From the NCBI GenBank assembly GCA_025356445.1, contig JANXSZ010000053.1, positions 1-64,000 on the forward strand: a stretch of 64,000 nucleotides of DNA, written 5' to 3'. Below, one piece after another: positions 17,489 to 25,375 of the stretch (position 1 is its first letter; every line of letters begins with the position of its first letter). The stretch is from Betaproteobacteria bacterium. Lineage in GTDB: Bacteria > Pseudomonadota > Gammaproteobacteria > Burkholderiales > Burkholderiaceae_C. The translations under genes and the position numbers were made by a program. Under the pieces are notes generated by a model. That model did no database searches and was not told the origin of the DNA. It saw only the letters and a list, made by a program, of their open reading frames with translations.

Positions 17489-18544
17489 TCAATGGTCTTC
17501 ATTGACAAATTGCTTTTTGAACAGGCTTCGGGTGTCGTACCCCCCGGCTTTCACACCCAGCAGCTCAATGACTTCGACGGGGCCGCGCTTGCCGCCTACA
17601 TTGCTGGCATGCAAAACAAAACGGAAGGTGGTGGCGATCTGGCGGCGCAAGTCGTCCAATGGCCAGTTGGACGCTTCAGGGGCCATACGGATCATGTTTT
17701 CGAGGCGAGACAAGGCCAGTTGTGCGGTGTCGCTGTGAAATGAGACGGCAGAACCAGGATGGCCCGTGTTGTAGGCGTCCAGCATGTCGAAGGCTTCAGC
17801 ACCCCGGATTTCGCCCACGAGGATGCGGTTGGGGCGGTAACGCAGGGTGTGGCGTACCAAGTCACGAATTTGGATGCCATACGCGGGGTTAGCCTCAAAA
17901 GCCACATGGTTGGGGGCCAATATGCGTAACTCGGCGGTGTCCTCAATCGTGATAACGCGGTCAGTGTCAGGAATGCACGCGGCCAAAGCATTGAGCAATG
18001 CCGTTTTGCCTGAACTGGTGGAGCCGCTGATGATGTAGTTGGCCCGGCTTTTAACCATCCAGTCCATAAATTTCACCAAACCAGCGCCACCGCTCGCAAC
18101 CTCTTCGTCAGGTGGTCGCTCGCCTGCTTTGCCCAAGCGCACGGAAACAACCTGGTCGAGGCTACCGGCCTGGAGGTAATCGTCCAGCGTGAAATTCCGT
18201 GATGAATGGCGGCGAATGGACAGGGATGGCCCCGCAGCAGACACCGGCGGCAGTGTGGCTGCGACCCGCAACCCCGGTAAACGACAATCCAGAAGCAGTG
18301 TTGTACTTTTGCCGTTCAAATTGGCCAAAACAGTGATCGCGGCTCTGAGCGACTCCTGGCTGACTTTGAGATCAAGCTGTTCATACTGGCCATGACGCTC
18401 CAGCCAGATGTTGCTCGGGCTGTTGACCATGACTTCTTGCACTGCGGAGTCATTCAGGTACTCGTACACCGACCCTAAATGGCTGCGCAGCAAGGACTCT
18501 GCCCGTTCAAGCAGCTGTTTTGATCCGGTCAAGCTGCTGGTCAT
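17489..18544 (-). CDS. virB11: type IV secretion ATPase VirB11
   Basis: This 351-residue hexameric ATPase carries a Walker A GSTSSGKTALLNAL near residue 170, an ITIEDTAELR segment, and a Walker B with a VirB11-type RILVGEIRGAEAFDML. The ATG at 18544 overlaps the virB1 stop (ATGA); an upstream in-frame ATG at 18592 lies inside virB1 and is less likely. VirB11 switches the VirB machine between pilus assembly and DNA transfer with VirB4 and the coupling protein. Confidence 0.93.
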   Translation of the reverse strand: MTSSLTGSKQLLERAESLLRSHLGSVYEYLNDSAVQEVMVNSPSNIWLERHGQYEQLDLKVSQESLRAAITVLANLNGKSTTLLLDCRLPGLRVAATLPPVSAAGPSLSIRRHSSRNFTLDDYLQAGSLDQVVSVRLGKAGERPPDEEVASGGAGLVKFMDWMVKSRANYIISGSTSSGKTALLNALAACIPDTDRVITIEDTAELRILAPNHVAFEANPAYGIQIRDLVRHTLRYRPNRILVGEIRGAEAFDMLDAYNTGHPGSAVSFHSDTAQLALSRLENMIRMAPEASNWPLDDLRRQIATTFRFVLHASNVGGKRGPVEVIELLGVKAGGYDTRSLFKKQFVNEDH

Positions 18545-19146
18545 GGGCTTGACTCCGACGGCGACTGAAGGGCTGTTCGGGTGTGCTCCCATACGCCCAT
18601 GCCACCTGTCGATGCGTTGGCCAGTGCGTTTGGACGATGTACTGCGCTATGGGTTACTGGCCCTGGCAGTAACCCATAGACTTGTGGGCTTGTGAGATGG
18701 CGCTGCAAGCGCTGGTACACGCCGTTGGCGTACTTAACGCGTTTCCAAGGCGTGCTGGCGTTGTAGGCACCGACTGCATTCCAGGTCAAGCCTAGCCTTT
18801 GCACGTTGTTGAACAAAATCCATGCCCCCACGTCCGCGTTGACACAGGGCTTGTACAGATCATCACGGCCAATACCAAACTTGAACAGCGTTGGCAGCCA
18901 AGAGTCGTTGATTTGCATCAAGCCATAGTCAGTAGAGCCATCTTTGTTGGCACCACTGAGTGCTTTAGGTTTGAAGCCGGATTCTTGCTCTGCAATGGAG
19001 CGCAGCAGCGCGTAGTTCAGCTGGTATTTGTAAGCAGCAAGCTGAAGGCATTGCTCAACTTCAAGCGACGGCTCTGCACCCCAGGCACTGAAGCCGAGTA
19101 CCCAACCTAGACCAACGAGACAAGCACAACGCCGCACGGTAGACAC
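18541..19146 (-). CDS. virB1: VirB1-like lytic transglycosylase
   Basis: The 201-residue precursor is read from GTG at 19146; a second GTG three codons later is possible. A signal peptide (CLVGLGWVLGFSAWGAE) is followed by a soluble lytic transglycosylase domain with the catalytic Glu in SIAEQESGF, then DYGLMQIN and AVGAYNAS. It opens the peptidoglycan for assembly of the secretion apparatus. It is the first gene of the long minus-strand train, downstream of a palindromic promoter region. Confidence 0.9.
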   Translation of the reverse strand: MSTVRRCACLVGLGWVLGFSAWGAEPSLEVEQCLQLAAYKYQLNYALLRSIAEQESGFKPKALSGANKDGSTDYGLMQINDSWLPTLFKFGIGRDDLYKPCVNADVGAWILFNNVQRLGLTWNAVGAYNASTPWKRVKYANGVYQRLQRHLTSPQVYGLLPGPVTHSAVHRPNALANASTGGMGVWEHTRTALQSPSESSP

Positions 19147-19180
19147 CCTGTATGCCCCCTGACCGTGGGGGAGAAGGATG

Positions 19181-19202
19181 CTGGAGCTTTTTAAGGCTCC
19201 AG
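19181..19202. repeat. 7-bp inverted repeat in the virB1 leader
   Basis: ctggagc and gctccag flank an eight-base spacer (tttttaag). In the virB transcript this would form a small hairpin about 35 bases before virB1. There is no U-run after it on the minus strand, so a simple intrinsic terminator is unlikely; an mRNA leader structure is possible. Confidence 0.45.
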
Positions 19203-19231
19203 CTTCCAGCAGGGCAGCTTGGAGGTTCCAC

Positions 19232-19280
19232 CCTATGCGATGGGTCTAATCGCATAGGTACGTTTTTATCTAGTTGTCAA
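19232..19280 (-). promoter_or_regulatory. candidate virB promoter with overlapping perfect palindrome (operator)
   Basis: On the minus strand a perfect -35 TTGACA (19280-19275) is followed after 18 bases by TATGCG (19256-19251). The -10 match is modest. The arms cctatgcgat (19232-19241) and atcgcatagg (19249-19258) form a perfect 10-bp inverted repeat with a seven-base spacer, covering the proposed -10 and start site. A repressor bound here would block the whole virB-pil train. The palindrome is seen directly; the promoter and operator roles are inferred. Confidence 0.5.
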
Positions 19281-19449
19281 TGGTTTGAGGTTTTTTGCCG
19301 CTCACGAAAAGTGAACTATTTATAGCGAAACTTGACACCACAATATGGAATTTGTTAATTATTTGAAAATTAAACCTTTTAAATTCAATGACATACAAAA
19401 GCCAAAGATTTAAAGACCACAATGGATTAATGGACTTACCCAAAGGATT

Positions 19450-19481
19450 CCCCGATATGGTGCATATATGTCATATCGGGG
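19450..19481. repeat. perfect 10-bp inverted repeat, operator- or oriT-like
   Basis: ccccgatatg and catatcgggg are separated by 12 bases that are themselves nearly symmetric (gtgcatatatgt). The repeat lies in the middle of the divergent control region. It could be an operator for an element-encoded regulator or a relaxosome binding site. No T-run follows in either direction, so it is not a typical terminator. Confidence 0.6.
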
Positions 19482-19490
19482 GAAGACAAA

Positions 19491-19512
19491 GGATTTAAGG
19501 GGGGATTTAAGG
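19491..19512. repeat. direct repeat ggatttaagg x2
   Basis: Two identical decamers start 12 bases apart (about one helical turn), and a third related aaaggatt lies at 19443-19450. Phased direct repeats next to a palindrome can be binding sites of accessory proteins at an oriT or iteron-like sites. The function is not established. Confidence 0.5.
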
Positions 19513-19603
19513 AAAATGCTTTAAATGTGAATGGAATCAGAGGGTTACAAATGATTTGAACGAACCGTAGAACATTGCATTCTGCGCATCTATTTAGAAC
19601 CGA

Positions 19604-19631
19604 TTGACACTTTATCACAGTTTTGTACGGT
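19604..19631 (+). promoter_or_regulatory. candidate promoter of the relaxase operon
   Basis: TTGACA (19604-19609) and TACGGT (19626-19631) are 16 bases apart, about 75 bases before the first plus-strand gene. The -35 is perfect but the -10 is weak. The downstream inverted repeat ttgctgc (19633-19639) / gcagcaa (19653-19659) would lie just after the start site. Confidence 0.35.
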
Positions 19632-19700
19632 TTTGCTGCTTTTTGTTGCAGTGCAGCAATGAGCGGCACTCACACTTGTTTTTCAGCAAAATTGCAACAA

Positions 19701-19712
19701 TTCATGCATGAA
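19701..19712. repeat. 12-bp perfect palindrome at the start of the relaxase operon
   Basis: ttcatgcatgaa overlaps the start codon of the first plus-strand gene. It may be chance or a translational or transcriptional operator. Confidence 0.35.
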
Positions 19713-20148
19713 CTCTGAAATCAGCCCCAAGTTGCCCCAGCGCTTCATCAGCAATATGCAATTGCTACATGCGCGTTATGAAGGTTGGCTCACTGACTTC
19801 ACAGGCGAACCCCAAAACTCAAACGTGATTGCAAGACCATCTTTATTTGTCTTGGACAAGCAAGGACTGATGTACTCGACATCCTCACACCAAGCCCGAG
19901 TTAGCCTGCTGGCCGAGCAATTGGCTGGCTTTGAATTCTTGGACTGGTCAGCCTATGACCCTGTCTCAAACCATCTGTGGGATTCCCTTTCACAGAGTTA
20001 CAGCGACTTTCTGGTGCAGTACCCACACGCGCAGCCCTGCATCCGCAACCGAGCTACATGTGCGCAGGCTGTTGCACGATTTCTATTGGCAACCGACTGT
20101 GTGACGCAAACGTCGCCATCCGCAACCGAGTCCATCAACCCATGCTGA
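19708..20148 (+). CDS. unknown 146-residue protein upstream of the relaxase
   Basis: The ATG at 19708 opens a frame that ends seven bases inside the relaxase gene, so the two are likely translated together. The product is soluble, with no signal peptide or membrane segment, and has a Cys-containing C-terminal part. The family was not recognised. Its place as first gene of the relaxase operon fits a relaxosome accessory or regulatory protein, but no DNA-binding motif can be pointed out. The ribosome binding site is weak. Confidence 0.6.
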   Translation: MNSEISPKLPQRFISNMQLLHARYEGWLTDFTGEPQNSNVIARPSLFVLDKQGLMYSTSSHQARVSLLAEQLAGFEFLDWSAYDPVSNHLWDSLSQSYSDFLVQYPHAQPCIRNRATCAQAVARFLLATDCVTQTSPSATESINPC

Positions 20149-22220
20149 TAGACGCAAGCACTGCTGGAGCGTTAGGACTGATTGTTTTCGGCGCTTTTGT
20201 CGTTTGGTCGCAACTCAAGCGGCGAATGCCCCCCAGTGCCATTCAAAGTTCGACTGCCACCCTGCAAGCCATACCACCAGGCCTACCCCTACAGCGCCCC
20301 AAGACACAGATGCAAATCCAGTGCGCCACTGACCTGTTGGTCAACACAGGCACCCTTGGAGAAGTTGAAAAAATACGTACCCGGCTTGGCTTGAGTCCAG
20401 CTAATTTTGAGCGCGATGTTGTGCCACTGCTGCACCGTTTAACGGAGTATGTTCAGTATCTGCCTGCAAGCGAATCGCATCACCACGCCCACCCAGGTGG
20501 CCTTCTTCAGCATACGCTGGAGGTTGCAGCGCACGCCTTGGCACTGCGCCAGGGTTACAAGTTGCCCCTTGGGGCCAGTCCTGAAGATCAGATCCGCCTG
20601 AGTGCAGTCTGGAGCTACGGCGTGCTGATTGCTGCTTTGCTGCATGACATTGGTAAGCCTGTCGCCGATGTAGTGGTACAACTTTACGGCCAAAACATCC
20701 ATGTACCTGTCGCTCGCTGGAGCGGTCTCGCGGGTAGCATGGTGCAAGCCGCAGAAACGCCGGGCACCACGGCCATTACGCACTACACCGTCGCATTTCC
20801 AACGGAGCGCGACTACCAAGCCCACCAGCGTCTTCCCTTGATGCTGCTACACGCCCTTCTCTCGCCCAGCAGTATGCAGTGGCTGGCAACCGATGCCAAC
20901 CTGATGCAAGAACTGATGGCCTATCTGGAAGGTGAGACAGCGACTTCCGAAAAACCATCTGCTATTCGCGACATCATCACCCGCGCCGATTCGCTGTCTG
21001 TAGCCACCAACTTGGCACAGGGCAGTCGAATCCGTTTCTCCACAGCGCGCAGCGTGCCCCTGATTGAGCGCTTGATGAAGGGTTTGCGCACTTTGCTGAG
21101 CGAAGGTCTTTTAGCCATTAACCGTCCTGGTGCAGCCGTCTTTGTGGATCCAGACGGGGTGCATTTATGGATAGTTGCAGGTGTGGCCGCCGATCAAACG
21201 CGCAAACTATTGGAGCAACGAGAAGAGAAAATAGCTGGTGCAGCCGGTCTTCCCACAGACAACACCCGGTTCTTTGACACTTGGGCGGAATACGGATCAC
21301 TGGTGCAGCCTGACAAAGCCTTTGGCAAAGGGTCAGTTTGGTGGGTACGCATTGAAATTGAGGATTGGAGCCAAGTGCTCACGGTGCTTAAGTTTCCGCT
21401 GGACAAGTTGTTCGCCGCTGGGCAACCTCGGCCAGCGGCGTTGCAGGGCTGCATTACCCCGGTTGACCCCAAAACTGACCGCAAAACCAATTCGGACGCT
21501 GACGCAGTACATCAGCTCCAACCTGCTGATACAGAGCGTTCTGAAGCAGTTTTTTCCGATGAAAGTACACAGACTATCCCCGTGACAATGGAGGCGACAA
21601 GCTGGAACAATGCGCCTGTACCTGCACAGATTGGAGCATCTGAAGCAGGGCCTGAGTTTCTGGATGAGGCCGAAACAGCAACCATGAGTCCTCATGTTCG
21701 TAGCCATCTTGGTCAAGCCGTGCAGGCTATGCCCAACGGTGTTGCCGCCCCCAAAGCGCTCTTTAAAAACCCTCGGGTTAAACCTCAACCGAACGCCGAC
21801 AGCTTCATGGCGTGGGTTCAGAACGGACTGGGGACAGGCGAGGTGAACTTCAACGAAAGCGATGCAGTTGTGCATTTCGTTAAAGAAGGGATGTTGCTGG
21901 TCACGCCTCGGGCTTTCAGGATCTACCTGGAATCAACCCCTTTCATCGGCTCTATTGGTGCATCCAAAGACGAGCTGAGGGCGTTGCAGACCGAAATCCA
22001 AAAGGCGGGCTATATCGCCAGAAATTCGAGCGACAAGTCCAGCTTTCACTACTGGCAAGTGCAGCAGGGTGATGGCGAGCCTGGGGCCGTCATCACGACC
22101 TATTTGGTTCCCAACCCACAGGCCTACATCAGGCCTGTGCCCGCACCGAACGAGCTGCTGAAGCGATGCGATGCACCGCCCAAAAGATTGCCCCCAAAGA
22201 ACCCACATCCCTCTGTGTAA
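20142..22220 (+). CDS. traI: MOBH-family conjugative relaxase (TraI_2 type, HD-like motif)
   Basis: The 692-residue protein is read from ATG at 20142, which overlaps the previous stop. It has a short N-terminal membrane segment (ALGLIVFGAFVVWSQ). A TraI_2 relaxase domain follows, with SHHHAHPGGLLQHTLEVAAH near residue 110 and LLHDIGKP near 167, the His/Asp metal ligands of the MOBH family (as in R391/SXT and ICEclc-type elements). The C-terminal third (about 530-690) matches the TraI_2 C-terminal domain. MOBH relaxases nick oriT and pilot the DNA strand. The linker (about 460-530) is low-complexity. Adjacent traD supports the call. Confidence 0.9.
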   Translation: MLIDASTAGALGLIVFGAFVVWSQLKRRMPPSAIQSSTATLQAIPPGLPLQRPKTQMQIQCATDLLVNTGTLGEVEKIRTRLGLSPANFERDVVPLLHRLTEYVQYLPASESHHHAHPGGLLQHTLEVAAHALALRQGYKLPLGASPEDQIRLSAVWSYGVLIAALLHDIGKPVADVVVQLYGQNIHVPVARWSGLAGSMVQAAETPGTTAITHYTVAFPTERDYQAHQRLPLMLLHALLSPSSMQWLATDANLMQELMAYLEGETATSEKPSAIRDIITRADSLSVATNLAQGSRIRFSTARSVPLIERLMKGLRTLLSEGLLAINRPGAAVFVDPDGVHLWIVAGVAADQTRKLLEQREEKIAGAAGLPTDNTRFFDTWAEYGSLVQPDKAFGKGSVWWVRIEIEDWSQVLTVLKFPLDKLFAAGQPRPAALQGCITPVDPKTDRKTNSDADAVHQLQPADTERSEAVFSDESTQTIPVTMEATSWNNAPVPAQIGASEAGPEFLDEAETATMSPHVRSHLGQAVQAMPNGVAAPKALFKNPRVKPQPNADSFMAWVQNGLGTGEVNFNESDAVVHFVKEGMLLVTPRAFRIYLESTPFIGSIGASKDELRALQTEIQKAGYIARNSSDKSSFHYWQVQQGDGEPGAVITTYLVPNPQAYIRPVPAPNELLKRCDAPPKRLPPKNPHPSV

Positions 22221-22241
22221 CCCATCACTCTGGTGCCGCTG

Positions 22242-22544
22242 ATGCAAAACATCGTATTCTCAGATCCTGTGAAATTTGTCTACTCCGTCAAGGTGAATGA
22301 GTCTGGAGGTGGGCTGAAATACCGCTTAGGCCGCTTGCTGCGCAGCTGGGCACAAACCCTGGATGGGCGGTGGTCACTGAGTATTGACATTAAAACGGAA
22401 CCGCATATTGGTCGTGGTCGGGAAGCCGAATGCATCAACCAGGGCTTGCGTCTGATAAGTCACAGCGTAAGGACTGAAACACACTCGGAAGCGTTGGAGG
22501 GCATTCTGCGAACCAAGTGCAGCAACCTCTACCCCGAACCATGA
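22242..22544 (+). CDS. unknown 100-residue protein between relaxase and coupling protein
   Basis: The ATG at 22242 opens a 100-residue frame whose stop overlaps the coupling-protein start (ATGA), a strong sign that it is translated. The product is soluble, basic and without a recognised motif. It begins 21 bases after the relaxase stop. A relaxosome or coupling-protein accessory is plausible from context only. Confidence 0.62.
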   Translation: MQNIVFSDPVKFVYSVKVNESGGGLKYRLGRLLRSWAQTLDGRWSLSIDIKTEPHIGRGREAECINQGLRLISHSVRTETHSEALEGILRTKCSNLYPEP

Positions 22545-24649
22545 GCTATCCCATTGACAACCCTTTTCGTCCACCGATGGAGTTCTTTGCTTCTGTGGCA
22601 TCTTGTTTCAGTGCATTGGCGATTGCAGTGGGGTCACCATGGGTTGGATTCAGCGCCTGGGCAACTTGGGGTATTTGCGTGGGATTGGTTGTCCATGCAG
22701 TATGGCGACTGAAGCAAGGTATCGCTGTTGTCCGGTTCCAAATGAACCTGCGCTGGCTCCCCAAATATGAACTGACCAGCGACCAGATTCCGTTTGGCAC
22801 CAAAGAGCTGTTTTTAGGTATGGGGTTTTGGTGGGATCAGCGTCATACACAACGGCTGTATCTCGCCCGCATGCCTAAAAACCGCCATCTCCGGGCACGC
22901 AACGACCTTTATGAACGAGCGCGGCAGTTCACAAGAGACCATCCAAACAGCCGCTTCACCCCGTTGCTGAACCTGGAAAGCCGCTGGAATCCGGTGTCTC
23001 CCCTCCCCCCGGTAGGTGGTGATCCGGCAATCCATGGTATTGAGCCGGACGAGCGGCCTATTTGGACGGCCTTGAGTGAGCGCGTTGGCCATACGGTTGT
23101 GCTGGGCACAACACGCGTCGGCAAAACACGCTTGGCCGAGCTGCTCATCACCCAAGACATCCGCCGAGGCGACGTGGTGATCGTGTTTGACCCTAAGGGC
23201 GACGTGCAGCTGCTTAAACGCATGTACGCCGAGGCCAAGCGCAGCGGTCGGGAGAAGGATTTCTGGTTTTTTCATCTGGGCTACCCCGAACTGTCCGACA
23301 AATACAGCCCGATCTCCACCATCGGGCGTATCACTGAGGTGGCGACTCGCATTGCCAATGCGTTACCCGGTGAAGGGCAAAGTCAGGCGTTCAAAGAGTT
23401 TGTGTGGCTCTTCATCAACGTGATCGCCCGTGCTATCTCCGCGCTCGGCATGAACCCCACCTACACCTTGATTTACCAGTACGCGGTGGATGTGGATGCA
23501 CTGGGCCAGCAGTATTTCAATTTTTGGCTCAACAGAGATCACCCTGGGTGGCAGGGTCAAATGCAAAGCATTCCAAGCAAGGAGTTGGAGACGCTGATTA
23601 AAAAGACAGGTCGCACAGTCGAGGTACTGGAGTTTTTAGCGTTGCTGCGCGAACAAAACTGGCATGACCCCGTAGCCGATGGTTTGGTATCGGTGTTGTC
23701 CAACGACAAGACCCGGTTCCAAATGCTCATCAATTCGCTCTACCCGCTTCTGGAAAAGCTCACCACAGGCAAGGTCAGCGAATTGCTGAGTCCAGCCTGG
23801 GATGATTTGAACGACCGCCGCAGGGTGTTCGACTGGGACAAAATCATGAACATGGGCGGGATCGCCTATGTCGGACTGGACTCTCTGTCCGACCATGAAG
23901 TGGCGGCAGCGGTGGGCAATGCCATGTTTGCCGATCTGACGTCAACGGCAGGTCGCCGCTACAAATTTGGCACCAACTATGGGCAAAGCAGGGGCCAAGA
24001 CGTTGACAAGTCGACCAAGGTGGCCATTCATGCCGACGAGTTCAACGAACTCATTGGCGACGAATTTGTGCCTCTCCTGAACAAGGCCGGTGGCGCAGGC
24101 TACCAAGTCACGGTGTACACCCAAACATGGTCTGACGTGGAGGCCAAAATTGGTAATCAGGCCAAAGCGGCTCAAATCGGCGGGAATTTGAACACCCTGG
24201 TGATGCTGCGCGTCAAAACCACAGACACGGCTGAGATTCTCACGGAGCAATTGCCTATGGTGGAGGTGTATTCCACGACCACCGATTCGGGCACTTCCGA
24301 TGTTCAAAATCCCGATGATTTTGCGGACTTCAGCTCGCGCTCTGGGGACAGATTGACAACGCGCGAAGTGCCCATGATTCAACCAGCGGATCTGGTTCAG
24401 TTGCCCAAGGGGCAGGCCTTTGCTTTGCTCGAAGGTGGGCAACTGGCCAAGATACGTTTGCCGCTAGCGATGGGGGACGCCAGCGATATTCACTGGCCAG
24501 TGAATTTGGCCGCTGCCTTCGACGGGATGCACGCGCAGTATCAGCGCTATGTAGACCGAGTTGAACACAACTCTGCCTTACCACCTGGTGCCTTCGATGG
24601 CCGCCCACAAGATGAGCTAACCGTAGAGGGCACAGGCGGTAGCTACTAA
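22541..24649 (+). CDS. traD: type IV coupling protein TraD (VirD4/TraG superfamily, ICE type)
   Basis: This 702-residue ATPase links the relaxosome to the VirB channel. Two hydrophobic segments at about residues 15-65 anchor it in the inner membrane. Walker A GTTRVGKT lies near residue 190, VVIVFDPKGD near 215 and an ATPase-type AIHADEFNEL near 495. A TraM-recognition/TraD-type C-terminal region ends in an acidic tail. The protein resembles the TraD proteins that accompany MOBH relaxases in integrative elements rather than VirD4 of Agrobacterium. The start overlaps the preceding stop by four bases. Confidence 0.9.
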   Translation: MSYPIDNPFRPPMEFFASVASCFSALAIAVGSPWVGFSAWATWGICVGLVVHAVWRLKQGIAVVRFQMNLRWLPKYELTSDQIPFGTKELFLGMGFWWDQRHTQRLYLARMPKNRHLRARNDLYERARQFTRDHPNSRFTPLLNLESRWNPVSPLPPVGGDPAIHGIEPDERPIWTALSERVGHTVVLGTTRVGKTRLAELLITQDIRRGDVVIVFDPKGDVQLLKRMYAEAKRSGREKDFWFFHLGYPELSDKYSPISTIGRITEVATRIANALPGEGQSQAFKEFVWLFINVIARAISALGMNPTYTLIYQYAVDVDALGQQYFNFWLNRDHPGWQGQMQSIPSKELETLIKKTGRTVEVLEFLALLREQNWHDPVADGLVSVLSNDKTRFQMLINSLYPLLEKLTTGKVSELLSPAWDDLNDRRRVFDWDKIMNMGGIAYVGLDSLSDHEVAAAVGNAMFADLTSTAGRRYKFGTNYGQSRGQDVDKSTKVAIHADEFNELIGDEFVPLLNKAGGAGYQVTVYTQTWSDVEAKIGNQAKAAQIGGNLNTLVMLRVKTTDTAEILTEQLPMVEVYSTTTDSGTSDVQNPDDFADFSSRSGDRLTTREVPMIQPADLVQLPKGQAFALLEGGQLAKIRLPLAMGDASDIHWPVNLAAAFDGMHAQYQRYVDRVEHNSALPPGAFDGRPQDELTVEGTGGSY

Positions 24650-24692
24650 CCCAACAGAACGAACTGCAACAGATGCTGTCTTTGCGCCGTTC

Positions 24693-25337
24693 ATGCTCGC
24701 ATGGCGATTGGTTATGGCGATGCTTGTCCTCTGGTTTGTGTCCGTGGCGATCCAAATTGGATGGGTTCGGTGGCATCACTTGAATCCCGCACAGCACATG
24801 GAATCCCTGATTGGCTACTACGTCGATCAATCTAAGGGCGAAAATGCCTACGTTGAGCTGATTGCCGACAAAGCCTATTGGCTTGTGTTTGAAGCCACTT
24901 CAGCTCAAAGCCTGATGACTGCGCCGACCACAGCGCCGAAGGGTGCTGTTGCGCCCAACGTGGGATTGGCAACACGGCGTGGGTTTTGGGCTGCATTCCG
25001 ACCTGATTTACTGGTGGCTGGCTACGCAACCGTGCTTTTTGGCGTCAAGTTGGGACTGGTTTCTATCGCTGGATGCCTGTTTTTCTTGCTTATGGTGGCC
25101 GCAGGGGTGGACGGCATGGTGCAGCGCTTTGTGCGCCGTGCTTGTGGCGGTTATGAGTCCTCCGCGTTGTACCATCGGGCTAAGCTGTATGGCTGGCGAC
25201 TGCTTCCTCCCTTGGCCGCTGGCCTGTTCTTTTGCATCCCCCTTTCTTTTGACCCTGCATGGATTTTTCTGCCTACAGCCATTTGCAGCGCACTAATGCT
25301 GCGTGTTCAAGTAACTTTCTACAAAAAATACCTCTAG
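24693..25337 (+). CDS. DUF4400-type integrating conjugative element membrane protein
   Basis: The 214-residue membrane protein has helices near residues 5-25, 105-135 and 170-200, and the family-typical RRACGGYESSALYHRAKLYG motif. It resembles the DUF4400/PFL_4697 membrane proteins that follow traD in many integrative conjugative elements. The exact role is not known; a part in DNA transfer is inferred from the conserved gene pair. It starts 43 bases after traD. Confidence 0.78.
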   Translation: MLAWRLVMAMLVLWFVSVAIQIGWVRWHHLNPAQHMESLIGYYVDQSKGENAYVELIADKAYWLVFEATSAQSLMTAPTTAPKGAVAPNVGLATRRGFWAAFRPDLLVAGYATVLFGVKLGLVSIAGCLFFLLMVAAGVDGMVQRFVRRACGGYESSALYHRAKLYGWRLLPPLAAGLFFCIPLSFDPAWIFLPTAICSALMLRVQVTFYKKYL

Positions 25338-25375
25338 GCCCGATCAATCCTGCACAAGCGTACCAACGCAGTCAA

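Larger units (their letters stand above)
19147..19703. other. AT-rich divergent control region of the conjugation genes (candidate oriT region)
   Basis: No convincing gene is present in these 557 bases. The stretch is clearly AT-richer than its flanks and lies between the minus-strand virB/pil train and the plus-strand relaxase operon. It contains two perfect 10-bp inverted repeats, two shorter ones and a 10-bp direct repeat (listed separately). Divergent promoters are expected here. Its position beside the relaxase genes also makes it the best candidate in the window for an origin of transfer, but no nic-site motif was recognised. Confidence 0.6.
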
